From: Planctomycetota bacterium
GTDB lineage: Bacteria > Planctomycetota > MHYJ01 > JACPTZ01
Assembly (NCBI GenBank): GCA_016192525.1
Contig: JACPTZ010000214.1
Coordinates: 25,138 to 89,137, forward strand
Direction of reading: 5' to 3'
DNA length: 64,000 nucleotides
This document shows positions 57,105 to 64,000 of this stretch, piece by piece. Within the stretch, counting starts at the first letter, position 1. Each line of letters opens with the position of its first letter. Both the position numbers and the translations under genes were made by a program. The notes beneath the pieces were generated by a model. It was given only the letters and a program-made list of their open reading frames with translations. It did no database searches and was not told the DNA's origin.

Positions 57105-58715
57105 CTACGGCATCTGGATCGGATAGCCCTCAAGCGTCGTCCCGAGGGCCGTTCGCAGGCGAACCTGCGCCTTCTGGTATTCGCGCGCCTGGCGAAGTCG
57201 CTCCGCCCGGGCCCGGGCCAGCTCCCCCTGGGCCTGGAGGACGAATTCGAGCGCGGTCTTGCCGAGATCGAGCCGGTCCATCTCGACGGCCAGCCTCGCC
57301 TCCGCCAGCATCGCGGTCCGGCGCGCCCCGGCGTATCGCTCGATCGCGTCCGCGACGCTCCGGGCGCCCTCCGAAACCTCCTGCGAGATCTGACGCGAGA
57401 GGGCGGAGAGCCGCACCCTGGACTGGGTGTACTGCCAGAGCGCCTTGCGATACCGGTTCTTGGCGGCGTGGTTGCCGAGCGGATACTCCAGCACCAGCGA
57501 CACGCGCCACTCGTACGTCTCCCCGGTGAACATGTCCTGCGTGGCGGACCCCATGTCCTCGTCCACGCCGATCATCGAGTACGAACCCTTCAGATCGAGC
57601 TGCGGCAGGAGCTGGTTCCATGCCTGCTCGATGGAGATCCTCGCGTTCTGGACGTCGATCTCCGCCTGCTGGAAATCGGGACGGCGGCTGTAGACGTCGG
57701 ACAGGCTTCCGGGCGGGATCGGCCGCTCCGACATCCCCGGCAGACGCTCGATCGGCCGCACCAGATAGCCGCCCGTCACCGGGGCGCCCATCGGCTGGAT
57801 CAGGACGCGGAGACGCTCCTCCGTCGCCCGCACCGTGGAGTCCGCCAGGGTCGCCTGCTCCTCCGCCTGGGAAACCGAGAGCTGCGCATCGATCACCGAG
57901 CCCTGGTCCAGGCGACCGAGCGTCACCGCCTCCTGCACCAGCGCCAGACGCCCCTTCGCGATCCCAAGGCTCGACTTCTGGACGTCGGCCTCCTCGATCG
58001 CAAAGGCGTATTCCCAGTAGGCCTGCTCGACGTCCTGGACGACCTTCCGGACCTTCTCGACCGCGCCGTACCGCGACCCGCGCTGGTTGTTCTCGGCGAT
58101 CCGGATCTTCGCCGTGTTGTATTCCTGCCAGCCGTTCCTGAGGAGGGGCTGGGTGACCTCAAACTTGAGTCGCTCCGTCAGCTGCGGATTCTGCGAGGCG
58201 AACGAAAGGAGCGAGAACGCCGACTGGTCCGTGGCGACCCGTTCGGAATTGAACGAGAACTCGGCGAGGGTCCCCGTGTCGAACTTCTTCTTCACCCCCC
58301 CCTGAAACGAGAACCGCTCCTCGGTCTGGTAGTTGACCGATGTGCTCGGCGAGAGGAAACTGAAGAGATCGCCCTGGACCTCGGAGCGGTTCTCCTGATA
58401 GGCGGTGTTGACGAAGGTGGTGAAGTCGAACTCCCCCTCCGCCTCGCCCCTCTCGGCATCCCGGATGCGGGTGTTGATCCGCTCGATCTCGACGTCAGGA
58501 TGGTTGCGAAGGGCCATCATCACCGCATCCTGAATCGACACGTTGAGCACCTGATCGTGTCGAACCGGCGTCCTCTCGGGGAGGACTCCCGCCGGGTCCT
58601 GTCCCCTCGCGGGAGCGAGCGACAGGATGCAGAGTGTGGCGATGCCAAAGAGCGTCCGGGATGACCGGACAGTGGTTCGTTCGCATCCCGAACATCTGTA
58701 ATGGAGTCGTATCAT
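57105..58715 (-). CDS. TolC-family outer-membrane efflux protein
   Basis: A protein of 536 residues from ATG 58715 with a signal sequence (RTLFGIATLCILSLAPARGQ). It has the paired outer-membrane efflux repeats: VSIQDAVMMALRNHPDVEIE at the start of repeat one, VEQAYWEYAFAIEEADVQKS, then RRPDFQQAEIDVQNARISIE and a closing helix region. The strand segments (FTTFVNTAYQENRSEV, WRVSLVLEYPLGNHAAKN) fit the barrel. It could complete the tripartite path with the HlyD adaptor and MacB-type pump on the same strand. It starts 30 bp after the DUF4203 gene. Confidence 0.82.
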   Translation of the reverse strand: MIRLHYRCSGCERTTVRSSRTLFGIATLCILSLAPARGQDPAGVLPERTPVRHDQVLNVSIQDAVMMALRNHPDVEIERINTRIRDAERGEAEGEFDFTTFVNTAYQENRSEVQGDLFSFLSPSTSVNYQTEERFSFQGGVKKKFDTGTLAEFSFNSERVATDQSAFSLLSFASQNPQLTERLKFEVTQPLLRNGWQEYNTAKIRIAENNQRGSRYGAVEKVRKVVQDVEQAYWEYAFAIEEADVQKSSLGIAKGRLALVQEAVTLGRLDQGSVIDAQLSVSQAEEQATLADSTVRATEERLRVLIQPMGAPVTGGYLVRPIERLPGMSERPIPPGSLSDVYSRRPDFQQAEIDVQNARISIEQAWNQLLPQLDLKGSYSMIGVDEDMGSATQDMFTGETYEWRVSLVLEYPLGNHAAKNRYRKALWQYTQSRVRLSALSRQISQEVSEGARSVADAIERYAGARRTAMLAEARLAVEMDRLDLGKTALEFVLQAQGELARARAERLRQAREYQKAQVRLRTALGTTLEGYPIQMP

Positions 58716-58745
58716 AGTCGGAGCGGTGCAGAAGTGCAAGTGGAA

Positions 58746-59465
58746 TCAGGCCTTGGCCGGAGGTGGGGCATTCTTTCCGCCTCCCGGGGGTGAGGATCGT
58801 CCACCCGCAGTGTCCGGGGAGAGTGCCTGTGAGCAGATTCCGAACATGGACAGGAGCAGGAACGAGGCCATCGTCAATCCCCAGAGGAGATTGGGCTGTT
58901 GAGTGACGGCATCGACCCGGGTGAAGAAGAGATGATGGAGGCCGTAGGTGCCGAAGAGGGCCCCGGTGGTCGAGGTGAAGAGGACGGTGAACTGGCGGAA
59001 GAAGAAGAGTCCGAGGAATCCACCGCAGAGGAAGGCCGCGGCGGTCGCCACATAGATTCCGGTCTGGGAGTGGATGAACTCGGGACGGATCCACGGGATC
59101 GCCAGCGCGAGTCCCAGGGCGCTGCCGAGGGCGAAGCCCAGGATCTTGTCGAGAAAGCAGAAGAGCATCGCGACGATCAGTCCGCACGGCAGGGCATAGA
59201 GGAGGGGCGGGAGTCCGCCGGGGGTGGGCATGACCACCTGCCTCAGGCAGAGCCCGGCAAGGGTGCCGACGGCGAACCCGGTGACGGCGAGGACGCTCTT
59301 CCAGAACCGCACTCCCCAGAGCAGGGCCACCACTCCGATCAGCAGGGCCACCGCCGCGATCGGCTCGGCATGCCAGGGGAGGGGGATGTCGCGCTGGATC
59401 AGCCGCTCGACATTGACGGCCGTGGCATGGATCGAGTCCGAGAGCGGGTTGTGGATCATGTTCAT
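58746..59465 (-). CDS. DUF4203-like multi-pass membrane protein
   Basis: A protein of 239 residues from ATG 59465. About seven membrane helices rich in glycine are visible (AVALLIGVVALLWGVRFW, VLAVTGFAVGTLAGLCL, ALPCGLIVAMLFCFLDKILG, FALGSALGLALAIPWI, IYVATAAAFLCGGFLGLFFF, LLWGLTMASFLLLSMFGICS). The pattern fits DUF4203 (TM7SF3/TMEM198-like). Function unknown. It is the first gene of the minus-strand run that leads to the peptide locus. Confidence 0.6.
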   Translation of the reverse strand: MNMIHNPLSDSIHATAVNVERLIQRDIPLPWHAEPIAAVALLIGVVALLWGVRFWKSVLAVTGFAVGTLAGLCLRQVVMPTPGGLPPLLYALPCGLIVAMLFCFLDKILGFALGSALGLALAIPWIRPEFIHSQTGIYVATAAAFLCGGFLGLFFFRQFTVLFTSTTGALFGTYGLHHLFFTRVDAVTQQPNLLWGLTMASFLLLSMFGICSQALSPDTAGGRSSPPGGGKNAPPPAKA

Positions 59466-59812
59466 AGGAACGCTCCGGGCGGAGGCGTGCTCCCCCGGGT
59501 CGTATATCGGCGGGAAGGGGAGGGGGCTTGAAGGGGGAAGGGGGCCCGGCCACCCGGAATGAGCCGTCGGGGCGACTTGCGGACTTGTGCAATGGCGCAA
59601 ATGCGCAACTGCACCAGGGTGCAGCGGGCGGGAAGCGCCCGGGATGAGGGGGTGTGCGTTGCTCCGGGATCACAGAGCCGCAACGAACCTGGAGTCTATT
59701 TGTAAAATACTATAAATAATTTTTGACAAAGTGCCGATATAATCCATGGAGGTGGCGAGAGAGAGAGACGGCCACAGGTGTCATGGAGGGGTGTCAGTTT
59801 GGAGATGGAGTC
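59466..59812. other. Divergent intergenic region with AT-rich core
   Basis: About 345 bp. A simple repeat of GCGCAA-like units (GTGCAATGGCGCAAATGCGC, about 59587-59606) is followed by an AT-rich island (59695-59745) with TTGACA (59723-59728) and TATAAT (59738-59743) only 9 bp apart, too close to be one promoter. No gene seen. Confidence 0.5.
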
Positions 59813-60328
59813 ATGATAAACCATTACTCAGGCTTGGGTTCAGAGATGGATCCCCAGCCGGCCCAGTTGCCCGCCCACCCCCTGATGCCCGGCGAGGCCG
59901 CCCGACTTCTCGCCCGCCGAATGCACGCCGGACGCCAGGCGGCGGCCGCCCGGGGGAACGTCACCGGGGGAGTGGTCCCCTATGGCTATCGGCGGTCGTT
60001 CGATCCCGCCACCGGGCGGCCGGTCTGGAGAGCCGACCCGGAGACGGCGCCCGTCGTCCGGCGGATCTTCCGCGAGTACCTGCGGGTGCGCTCTCTGGCC
60101 AAGGTCGCCGAGGCACTCTCCGCCGAGGGGATTCCGAGCGCCAATGGCCGTACCTGGTCTCGGGCCGCGCTCGCCTTCATCGTCAAGAACGAGGCCTATC
60201 GGGGGATGGTCCGATACGGGTCCATCCGGGCCCGAGGGGCGCACCCCCCGCTGGTCGCCCCGATCGTCTTCAACCGCGCCCGACAGTTGGCGCGGGAAAA
60301 CCGGCGCCGCCCGCCGGCCTCGAAGTGA
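59813..60328 (+). CDS. Free-standing serine-recombinase 'Recombinase' domain protein
   Basis: A protein of 171 residues from ATG 59813 (site GGAGATGGAG). VVPYGYRRSFDPATGRPVWR (54-73), PVVRRIFREYLRVRSLAKVA and GIPSANGRTWSRAALAFIVK match the Recombinase domain (PF07508) of large serine recombinases. The N-terminal resolvase domain with the catalytic serine and the C-terminal zinc/coiled-coil part are absent, and no remains of them are visible on either side. It may be a domesticated DNA-binding protein or a relic. Confidence 0.65.
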   Translation: MINHYSGLGSEMDPQPAQLPAHPLMPGEAARLLARRMHAGRQAAAARGNVTGGVVPYGYRRSFDPATGRPVWRADPETAPVVRRIFREYLRVRSLAKVAEALSAEGIPSANGRTWSRAALAFIVKNEAYRGMVRYGSIRARGAHPPLVAPIVFNRARQLARENRRRPPASK

Positions 60329-60338
60329 GAGGTGCCCC

Positions 60339-61559
60339 ATGCGCGGACTGAGTCGAGTGGGATGGATGGTCGTGCTCCTCACCGTCGCCGTCTGCACGGT
60401 GTCGCTCCAGCTCCAGCTGCACTTCACGACGCGGCAACTCGATCAGGCCCGGGCCCAGATCCTGGAGACACGGTCCAACCTCACCGCCCTCTCGCAGGAA
60501 ATCACCACGCAAACGCGTTCGCTCGACACCGTCCGGGCCGATGTCCGCGCCACCCGGGAGGAGATCGGCCGAACGCAAACCGACGTCCAGGAAACGCGCA
60601 CCTCGCTCTCCGGCACCCTCGATGCCGAACGGCGTGAACGGGAGCGCCGGATGGCCGCCTCCCGTGAGGAACTGCAGACCGTCGCGGCCGACGTCCGCGG
60701 CCGGCTCCGCTCGCTGCAGGGAATGGCGGGCAACGCGGCCTTCATGGGCGTCGCCAACGCCAAGGCGATCGGCGACCTGCGCCAGAAGGTGGTCGTCGAT
60801 CCGAAGGAACTCCGACGGGCCCTCCTGGGGCCGTCGGTCAAGGTGGAGAACGCGCGCGCCGTGGGTGGCGGCACCTGTCTCTGGTCCCGGCGCGAGGCCT
60901 CCGGCGTCGTTCACACCTACGTCCTCACCGCCCACCACGTCGTCTCGGGCGCGATCTCCGAGGAAGACGGTCGGGAGAAGCGGTCGCCGGTGACGGTCAC
61001 GCGATACCCGACCGACGGCGCCGCCCCGATCGCCTGCCAGGCCGACGTCATCGCCTACGACACGAAGAAGGACCTGGCCCTGCTGAAGCTGCGGGGGCGG
61101 GACGCCTCCATGACGGCGGCAACGCTCGCCTCCCGGGAAGAACTTGCGAGGATCGCGGTGTTCGACAAGGTGACGGCGGTGGGGTGCCCGCTCGGCCACG
61201 CCCCGCTTCCGACGGAGGGAGAGATCGTGAGCCTCGACAAGAAGGTGAGCGGGGAACGGTTCTGGATGATGAGCGCGCCGACGATCTTCGGCAACTCGGG
61301 CGGAGGCGTGTTCGACTCGGGCTCGCCGCGCCTGGTGGGGGTGGCGGCGATGATCTGCGTCTACGACACCATCGTCTCCATGCCGGTCACCCACCTCGGG
61401 GTGCTGGTGCCGATGACGAGCGTCTACGACTGGCTCGATTCGCAGGGGTACCAGTTCCTGTACGACCCGCGCGTCAGCCGGGAAGACTGTGAGCGGGGCC
61501 GGGCGGTCATGCGGGCCCTGCTGCCGAGCACCGTTCCGGTGTCGTGGGAGGAGAAGTAA
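60339..61559 (+). CDS. Membrane-anchored trypsin-like serine protease
   Basis: A protein of 406 residues with an N-terminal membrane anchor about 8-24 (GWMVVLLTVAVCTVSLQ), a coiled coil about 30-125 with heptads (TRSNLTALSQEITTQTRSLD and on), then a chymotrypsin-fold protease. The catalytic triad is H200 in LTAHHV, D245 in KKDLALLKL and S320 in GNSGGG. No PDZ domain is present. The coiled coil should hold it as an oligomer at the membrane. Substrate unknown. It lies 10 bp after the recombinase-domain gene. Confidence 0.78.
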   Translation: MRGLSRVGWMVVLLTVAVCTVSLQLQLHFTTRQLDQARAQILETRSNLTALSQEITTQTRSLDTVRADVRATREEIGRTQTDVQETRTSLSGTLDAERRERERRMAASREELQTVAADVRGRLRSLQGMAGNAAFMGVANAKAIGDLRQKVVVDPKELRRALLGPSVKVENARAVGGGTCLWSRREASGVVHTYVLTAHHVVSGAISEEDGREKRSPVTVTRYPTDGAAPIACQADVIAYDTKKDLALLKLRGRDASMTAATLASREELARIAVFDKVTAVGCPLGHAPLPTEGEIVSLDKKVSGERFWMMSAPTIFGNSGGGVFDSGSPRLVGVAAMICVYDTIVSMPVTHLGVLVPMTSVYDWLDSQGYQFLYDPRVSREDCERGRAVMRALLPSTVPVSWEEK

Positions 61560-61573
61560 GGCGACGGCCCGGG

Positions 61574-63013
61574 TCAGACCTTTCGCTTCCACCGCACTCC
61601 CTGCGGTGAGTCTTCGATCGTGATCCCCTGATCGGCGAGTTGCTTCCGGATGGCGTCCGCGCGGGCGAAGTCGCGGGCCTTCCGGGCCGCCTGGCGCTCC
61701 TCCACGAGACGCCCGATCTCCACTTCGTTGATCGTTCCGTGGATCGGATCCGCGGGCGTCCCGGGCATGCCGAGGACGCCGAGCGCGGAATCGACCCTCC
61801 CCAGCCAGTCGAGGGCCCGGGCGGCCTCGGCCGGCGGGAGCGTCAGCTTGTTCACCTCCCGAACCCACGTGAAGACGGCGCCGAGCGCCTCGCTGACGTT
61901 GAGGTCGTCGTCCATTCCCGCCTCAAACCCGGTCCGCACCCCCTCCATCAGCGCTTCGAATCCGGCGTTCGGGGCGCCTCCCCCGGCGCCTGCGGCCTGC
62001 CGGAGCCTGTCGCGGAAGTCGATCAGCCGCTGCAACGCCGTCCGCGCCGCCTCGCACCCCTCCAGAGTGAAGTTCATCGGCTGCCGGTAGTGGACGCTCA
62101 CCAGCGCATACCGCAGGACCCGCGGGGAGACCCCCTTCTCCAGGAGATCGCGCACCGTATGGAAGTTTCCCTTCGACTTCGACATCTTCTCGCCGTCGAC
62201 CAGCAGATAACGCGTGTGCATCCACATCCGGACAAATGTCTTCCCGGTGAGCGCCTCCGTCTGCGCGATCTCGCACTCGTGGTGGGGGAAGATGTTGTCC
62301 TCGCCGCCGGTGTGGATGTCGAAGGTCTCGCCGAGGTACTTCGTCGACATCGCCGTGCACTCGATATGCCAGCCGGGGAATCCGCTCGACCACGGAGAGG
62401 GCCACTGCATGAGGTGCTTCGGGTCGTGCTTCCAGAGCGCGAAATCCATCGGGCTTCGTTTGTCGGGATGGACCTCCACCCGCGCTCCGGCGAGGAGCTG
62501 CTCCCGGGTGTTGCCGGAGAGTCGGCCGTAGGCGGGGAACTTCGAGACGTCGTAATACACGGCGCCGTTCGTCACGTAGGCGAACCCCTTGTCGACGAGC
62601 CGCCCGATGATGGCGATCATCTCGGAGATGTGTTCGGTCGCCCGGGGACGGCGCTCCGGCTCGAGGCAGTTGAGGAGACGGGAGGTCTCGAGATAGGCGT
62701 CCGCGTAGAAGTTTGCGATTTCGATCGGAGCCTTGTTTTGCTTGAGGGCGGCGACCTGGATCTTGTCCTCCCCTTCGTCGGCGTCGGCGACGAGGTGGCC
62801 GACGTCGGTGATGTTCATGATCTGCCGGACGCGGAAGCCGCGGTATTCGAGCCACCGCCGGAGGGTGTCGGCGAAGAGGAAGGCCCGGAAATTCCCGATG
62901 TGGGCGTGGGAGTAGACGGTGGGGCCGCAGTTGTACATGCGGACCTCGCCGGGGGTGATCGGCTGGAAGTCCTCGAGACGTTTCGTCAGGGTGTTGTAGA
63001 AGCGGAGGGGCAT
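61574..63013 (-). CDS. cysS: Cysteinyl-tRNA synthetase
   Basis: A class I aminoacyl-tRNA synthetase of 479 residues. Zinc ligand C29 in YNCGPTVY, HIGN at 38-41 (the HIGH motif), GWHIECTAM with further zinc ligands, HHECEIAQ and KMSKSKGN are intact. The C-terminal anticodon-binding part (RQAARKARDFARADAIRKQL) is complete. Convergent with the protease gene, 14 bp apart. Confidence 0.96.
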   Translation of the reverse strand: MPLRFYNTLTKRLEDFQPITPGEVRMYNCGPTVYSHAHIGNFRAFLFADTLRRWLEYRGFRVRQIMNITDVGHLVADADEGEDKIQVAALKQNKAPIEIANFYADAYLETSRLLNCLEPERRPRATEHISEMIAIIGRLVDKGFAYVTNGAVYYDVSKFPAYGRLSGNTREQLLAGARVEVHPDKRSPMDFALWKHDPKHLMQWPSPWSSGFPGWHIECTAMSTKYLGETFDIHTGGEDNIFPHHECEIAQTEALTGKTFVRMWMHTRYLLVDGEKMSKSKGNFHTVRDLLEKGVSPRVLRYALVSVHYRQPMNFTLEGCEAARTALQRLIDFRDRLRQAAGAGGGAPNAGFEALMEGVRTGFEAGMDDDLNVSEALGAVFTWVREVNKLTLPPAEAARALDWLGRVDSALGVLGMPGTPADPIHGTINEVEIGRLVEERQAARKARDFARADAIRKQLADQGITIEDSPQGVRWKRKV

Positions 63014-63016
63014 GGG

Positions 63017-63066
63017 GGAACAGAGTGAAGGAGTAACGGAGTAAACGGAAAAACGGAGAACGGAGT
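63017..63066. repeat. Purine-rich GGAGTAACGGAGTAA repeat upstream of cysS
   Basis: Degenerate tandem units GGAGTAACGGAGTAAACGG and AAAAACGGAGAACGGAG fill the gap between cysS and the nucleotidyltransferase gene. They share the core with 20303-20340 and 29032-29046. Confidence 0.6.
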
Positions 63067-63073
63067 CCTGCGC

Positions 63074-63673
63074 TCAGGGGCTTCCCGGGGGCCCTGAGAG
63101 GCCGGCTTCGCGAAGGGCGCGATCGAGAAGCCCGGTGAGGGACGCCTCCGCTGCGAGACAGATCATATAGGCCTTGTCGATGGAGTCTCCTCGCACCTTG
63201 AGAACTCCGAGGATGTCCCGCCATTGCCGGTCGGAAACCCCTCCGCCCTTCCGGTACCCGTCCAGTTTCACGAGGACGATGTCTTCCGGGCTGGAGACGT
63301 AGACCCCCGCTCCGGTCTCCTCCGAAACGGTCATGCGACTTCTTCGCCGCAGCTGGTGGGGTCCAAAAATCGACCCCTCGGCCGCGAACACATCAACCTT
63401 GATCTGGAGCTCCTGGTGGATGACATTGAACGATCCGTGCGAACGCACGGCGGCGCGGACGGCGTCCCGGAACACATAGAACTCCGGCTGGAGCGCGTCC
63501 AGGAAGGCCTCGACCCGGTCCGTGGGAAAATCGGCCACAAGATCGATGTCGGCGGTGTATCGAACTTCTCCCAGAAGAGAACTGGCCACCGAGCCCCCCA
63601 CAACATAGTCGATTCCAAGGCCTTCCAGTGTCGCGCACACCCTGAGAAGGACCTGGATCGGATCCGCGTCCAT
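63074..63673 (-). CDS. Nucleotidyltransferase-fold protein (AbiEii/MNT-like)
   Basis: A protein of 199 residues from ATG 63673. GGS at 26-28 and the metal-binding DID at 42-44 (RYTADIDLVAD) mark the polymerase-beta-like nucleotidyltransferase fold. A later acidic residue in LQIKVDVFAAE and SSPEDIVLVKLDGYRKGG complete the pattern of stand-alone AbiEii-type proteins. It starts 5 bp after a small partner gene, so the pair may be a toxin-antitoxin-like module. Target unknown. Confidence 0.7.
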   Translation of the reverse strand: MDADPIQVLLRVCATLEGLGIDYVVGGSVASSLLGEVRYTADIDLVADFPTDRVEAFLDALQPEFYVFRDAVRAAVRSHGSFNVIHQELQIKVDVFAAEGSIFGPHQLRRRSRMTVSEETGAGVYVSSPEDIVLVKLDGYRKGGGVSDRQWRDILGVLKVRGDSIDKAYMICLAAEASLTGLLDRALREAGLSGPPGSP

Positions 63674-63678
63674 GTCGG

Positions 63679-63957
63679 TCAATAGCCTTTCACGGCGGGA
63701 TCCCAGCCGAAGACCCCGACCATCGTCTCGCGATCGAATCGGAGCGCGGCCATCCGAAGCCGTATTTCCTCCGCTGTCGAGTCCGGATGACGGGATCTGA
63801 TCCCGGCACGTGCGAGCTGTTCCGCCGCGCGCCACATTTCCGTGAGCCGCCGCGCCTTCTCCGAAATGGACATCCCCCGGAAGGCGGCGATCTGGACCTG
63901 CTCCGCCTCGAACGAGGTGTCGTCCGACTGGGTTCGATAACCGGCGGGAGCGGGCAC
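63679..63957 (-). CDS. Small partner protein of the nucleotidyltransferase
   Basis: A protein of 92 residues from GTG 63957 behind GAGGAGGT. It is helical and charged: DDTSFEAEQVQIAAFRGMSI, SEKARRLTEMWRAAEQLARA, GIRSRHPDSTAEEIRLRMAA. Proteins with this DTS..E..R and GIR.RHP..S.EE pattern are regularly encoded just before AbiEii-like nucleotidyltransferases. It may be the antitoxin or a regulatory subunit; this is inference from the pairing. Confidence 0.6.
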   Translation of the reverse strand: MPAPAGYRTQSDDTSFEAEQVQIAAFRGMSISEKARRLTEMWRAAEQLARAGIRSRHPDSTAEEIRLRMAALRFDRETMVGVFGWDPAVKGY

Positions 63958-64000
63958 GCGCGGGACCTCCTCATGGCGAAACCAGCGCCATGATACTGCC

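Noticed and set aside
54402..58664. A very long open frame on the plus strand opposite the activator and tolC-like genes
   Set aside because: It is the complement of well-supported genes in a GC-rich genome, its predicted residues are Arg/Leu/Glu/Gly-rich without domain, and it has no ribosome site.
58711..58739. TTGCAC-17-TATGAT promoter before the tolC-like gene
   Set aside because: The -10 would overlap the only plausible ATG (58715), and no in-frame start exists just downstream before the signal sequence.
59723..59743. TTGACA and TATAAT upstream of the recombinase-domain gene
   Set aside because: Both hexamers are perfect but only 9 bp apart, too short for one sigma-70 promoter.

Overview
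The window is a GC-rich chromosomal segment of a flagellated diderm bacterium. The diderm call rests on a TolC-like outer-membrane channel, a HlyD-type periplasmic adaptor, many signal peptides and a possible beta-barrel C-terminus. Both sigma-54 and a FliA/WhiG-type sigma factor are implied. The gene order, the intergenic palindrome families and the codon bias are compatible with Planctomycetota or a related phylum, but I cannot fix the taxonomy from the sequence alone. No rRNA, tRNA or CRISPR array was seen.

Layout. 1-6.5 kb: defence and accessory region. It holds the tail of hsdR, hsdM, a decayed DUF1016 (YhcG) tail behind an array of intergenic palindromes, hsdS, a small LexA-like HTH gene, a small membrane protein, a VapBC45-like toxin-antitoxin pair (minus strand) and a DUF5131 gene remnant. 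6.5-13.4 kb: four predicted exported proteins of unknown role, with tandem simple repeats between the third and fourth. 13.6-45 kb: one long co-directional flagellar superlocus. It starts behind a perfect consensus sigma-70 promoter with a MerR-type regulator, a TPR protein, a FlgN-like protein and an NtrB/NtrC-like two-component pair. A sigma-54 promoter follows, then flgB-flgC-fliE-fliF-fliG-fliH-fliI-fliJ-motE-like-fliK-flgD-(TIGR02530)-flgE-flbD-motA-motB-fliL-fliN-fliO-fliP-fliQ-fliR-flhB-flhA-flhF-flhG-orf-fliA-orf. fliM is not in its usual place. fliF and motB both show N-terminal lesions that need checking. 45-48.5 kb: surE, bioF, bioA.

48.5-59.5 kb (minus strand) is the most interesting part. 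Reading in the direction of transcription: a DUF4203 membrane protein, a TolC-family channel, a GAF/degenerate-GGDEF/GAF/sigma-54-activator protein, a strong sigma-54 promoter, two tandem 70-residue hydrophobic peptides (61/70 identical), a rho-independent terminator, then SpoIIM (DUF95), Yip1, HlyD adaptor, ABC ATPase and FtsX/MacB permease. DUF95 followed by Yip1-HlyD-ATPase-permease is the accessory and self-protection set known from circular bacteriocin clusters (AS-48 / carnocyclin type), and the last four genes match YknWXYZ. I propose a sigma-54-controlled, circular-bacteriocin-like peptide system in a diderm. The gene context is seen directly; the peptide assignment is inference.

59.8-64 kb: a free-standing serine-recombinase 'Recombinase' domain, a membrane-anchored trypsin-like protease, cysS (minus) and a nucleotidyltransferase with its small partner (minus).
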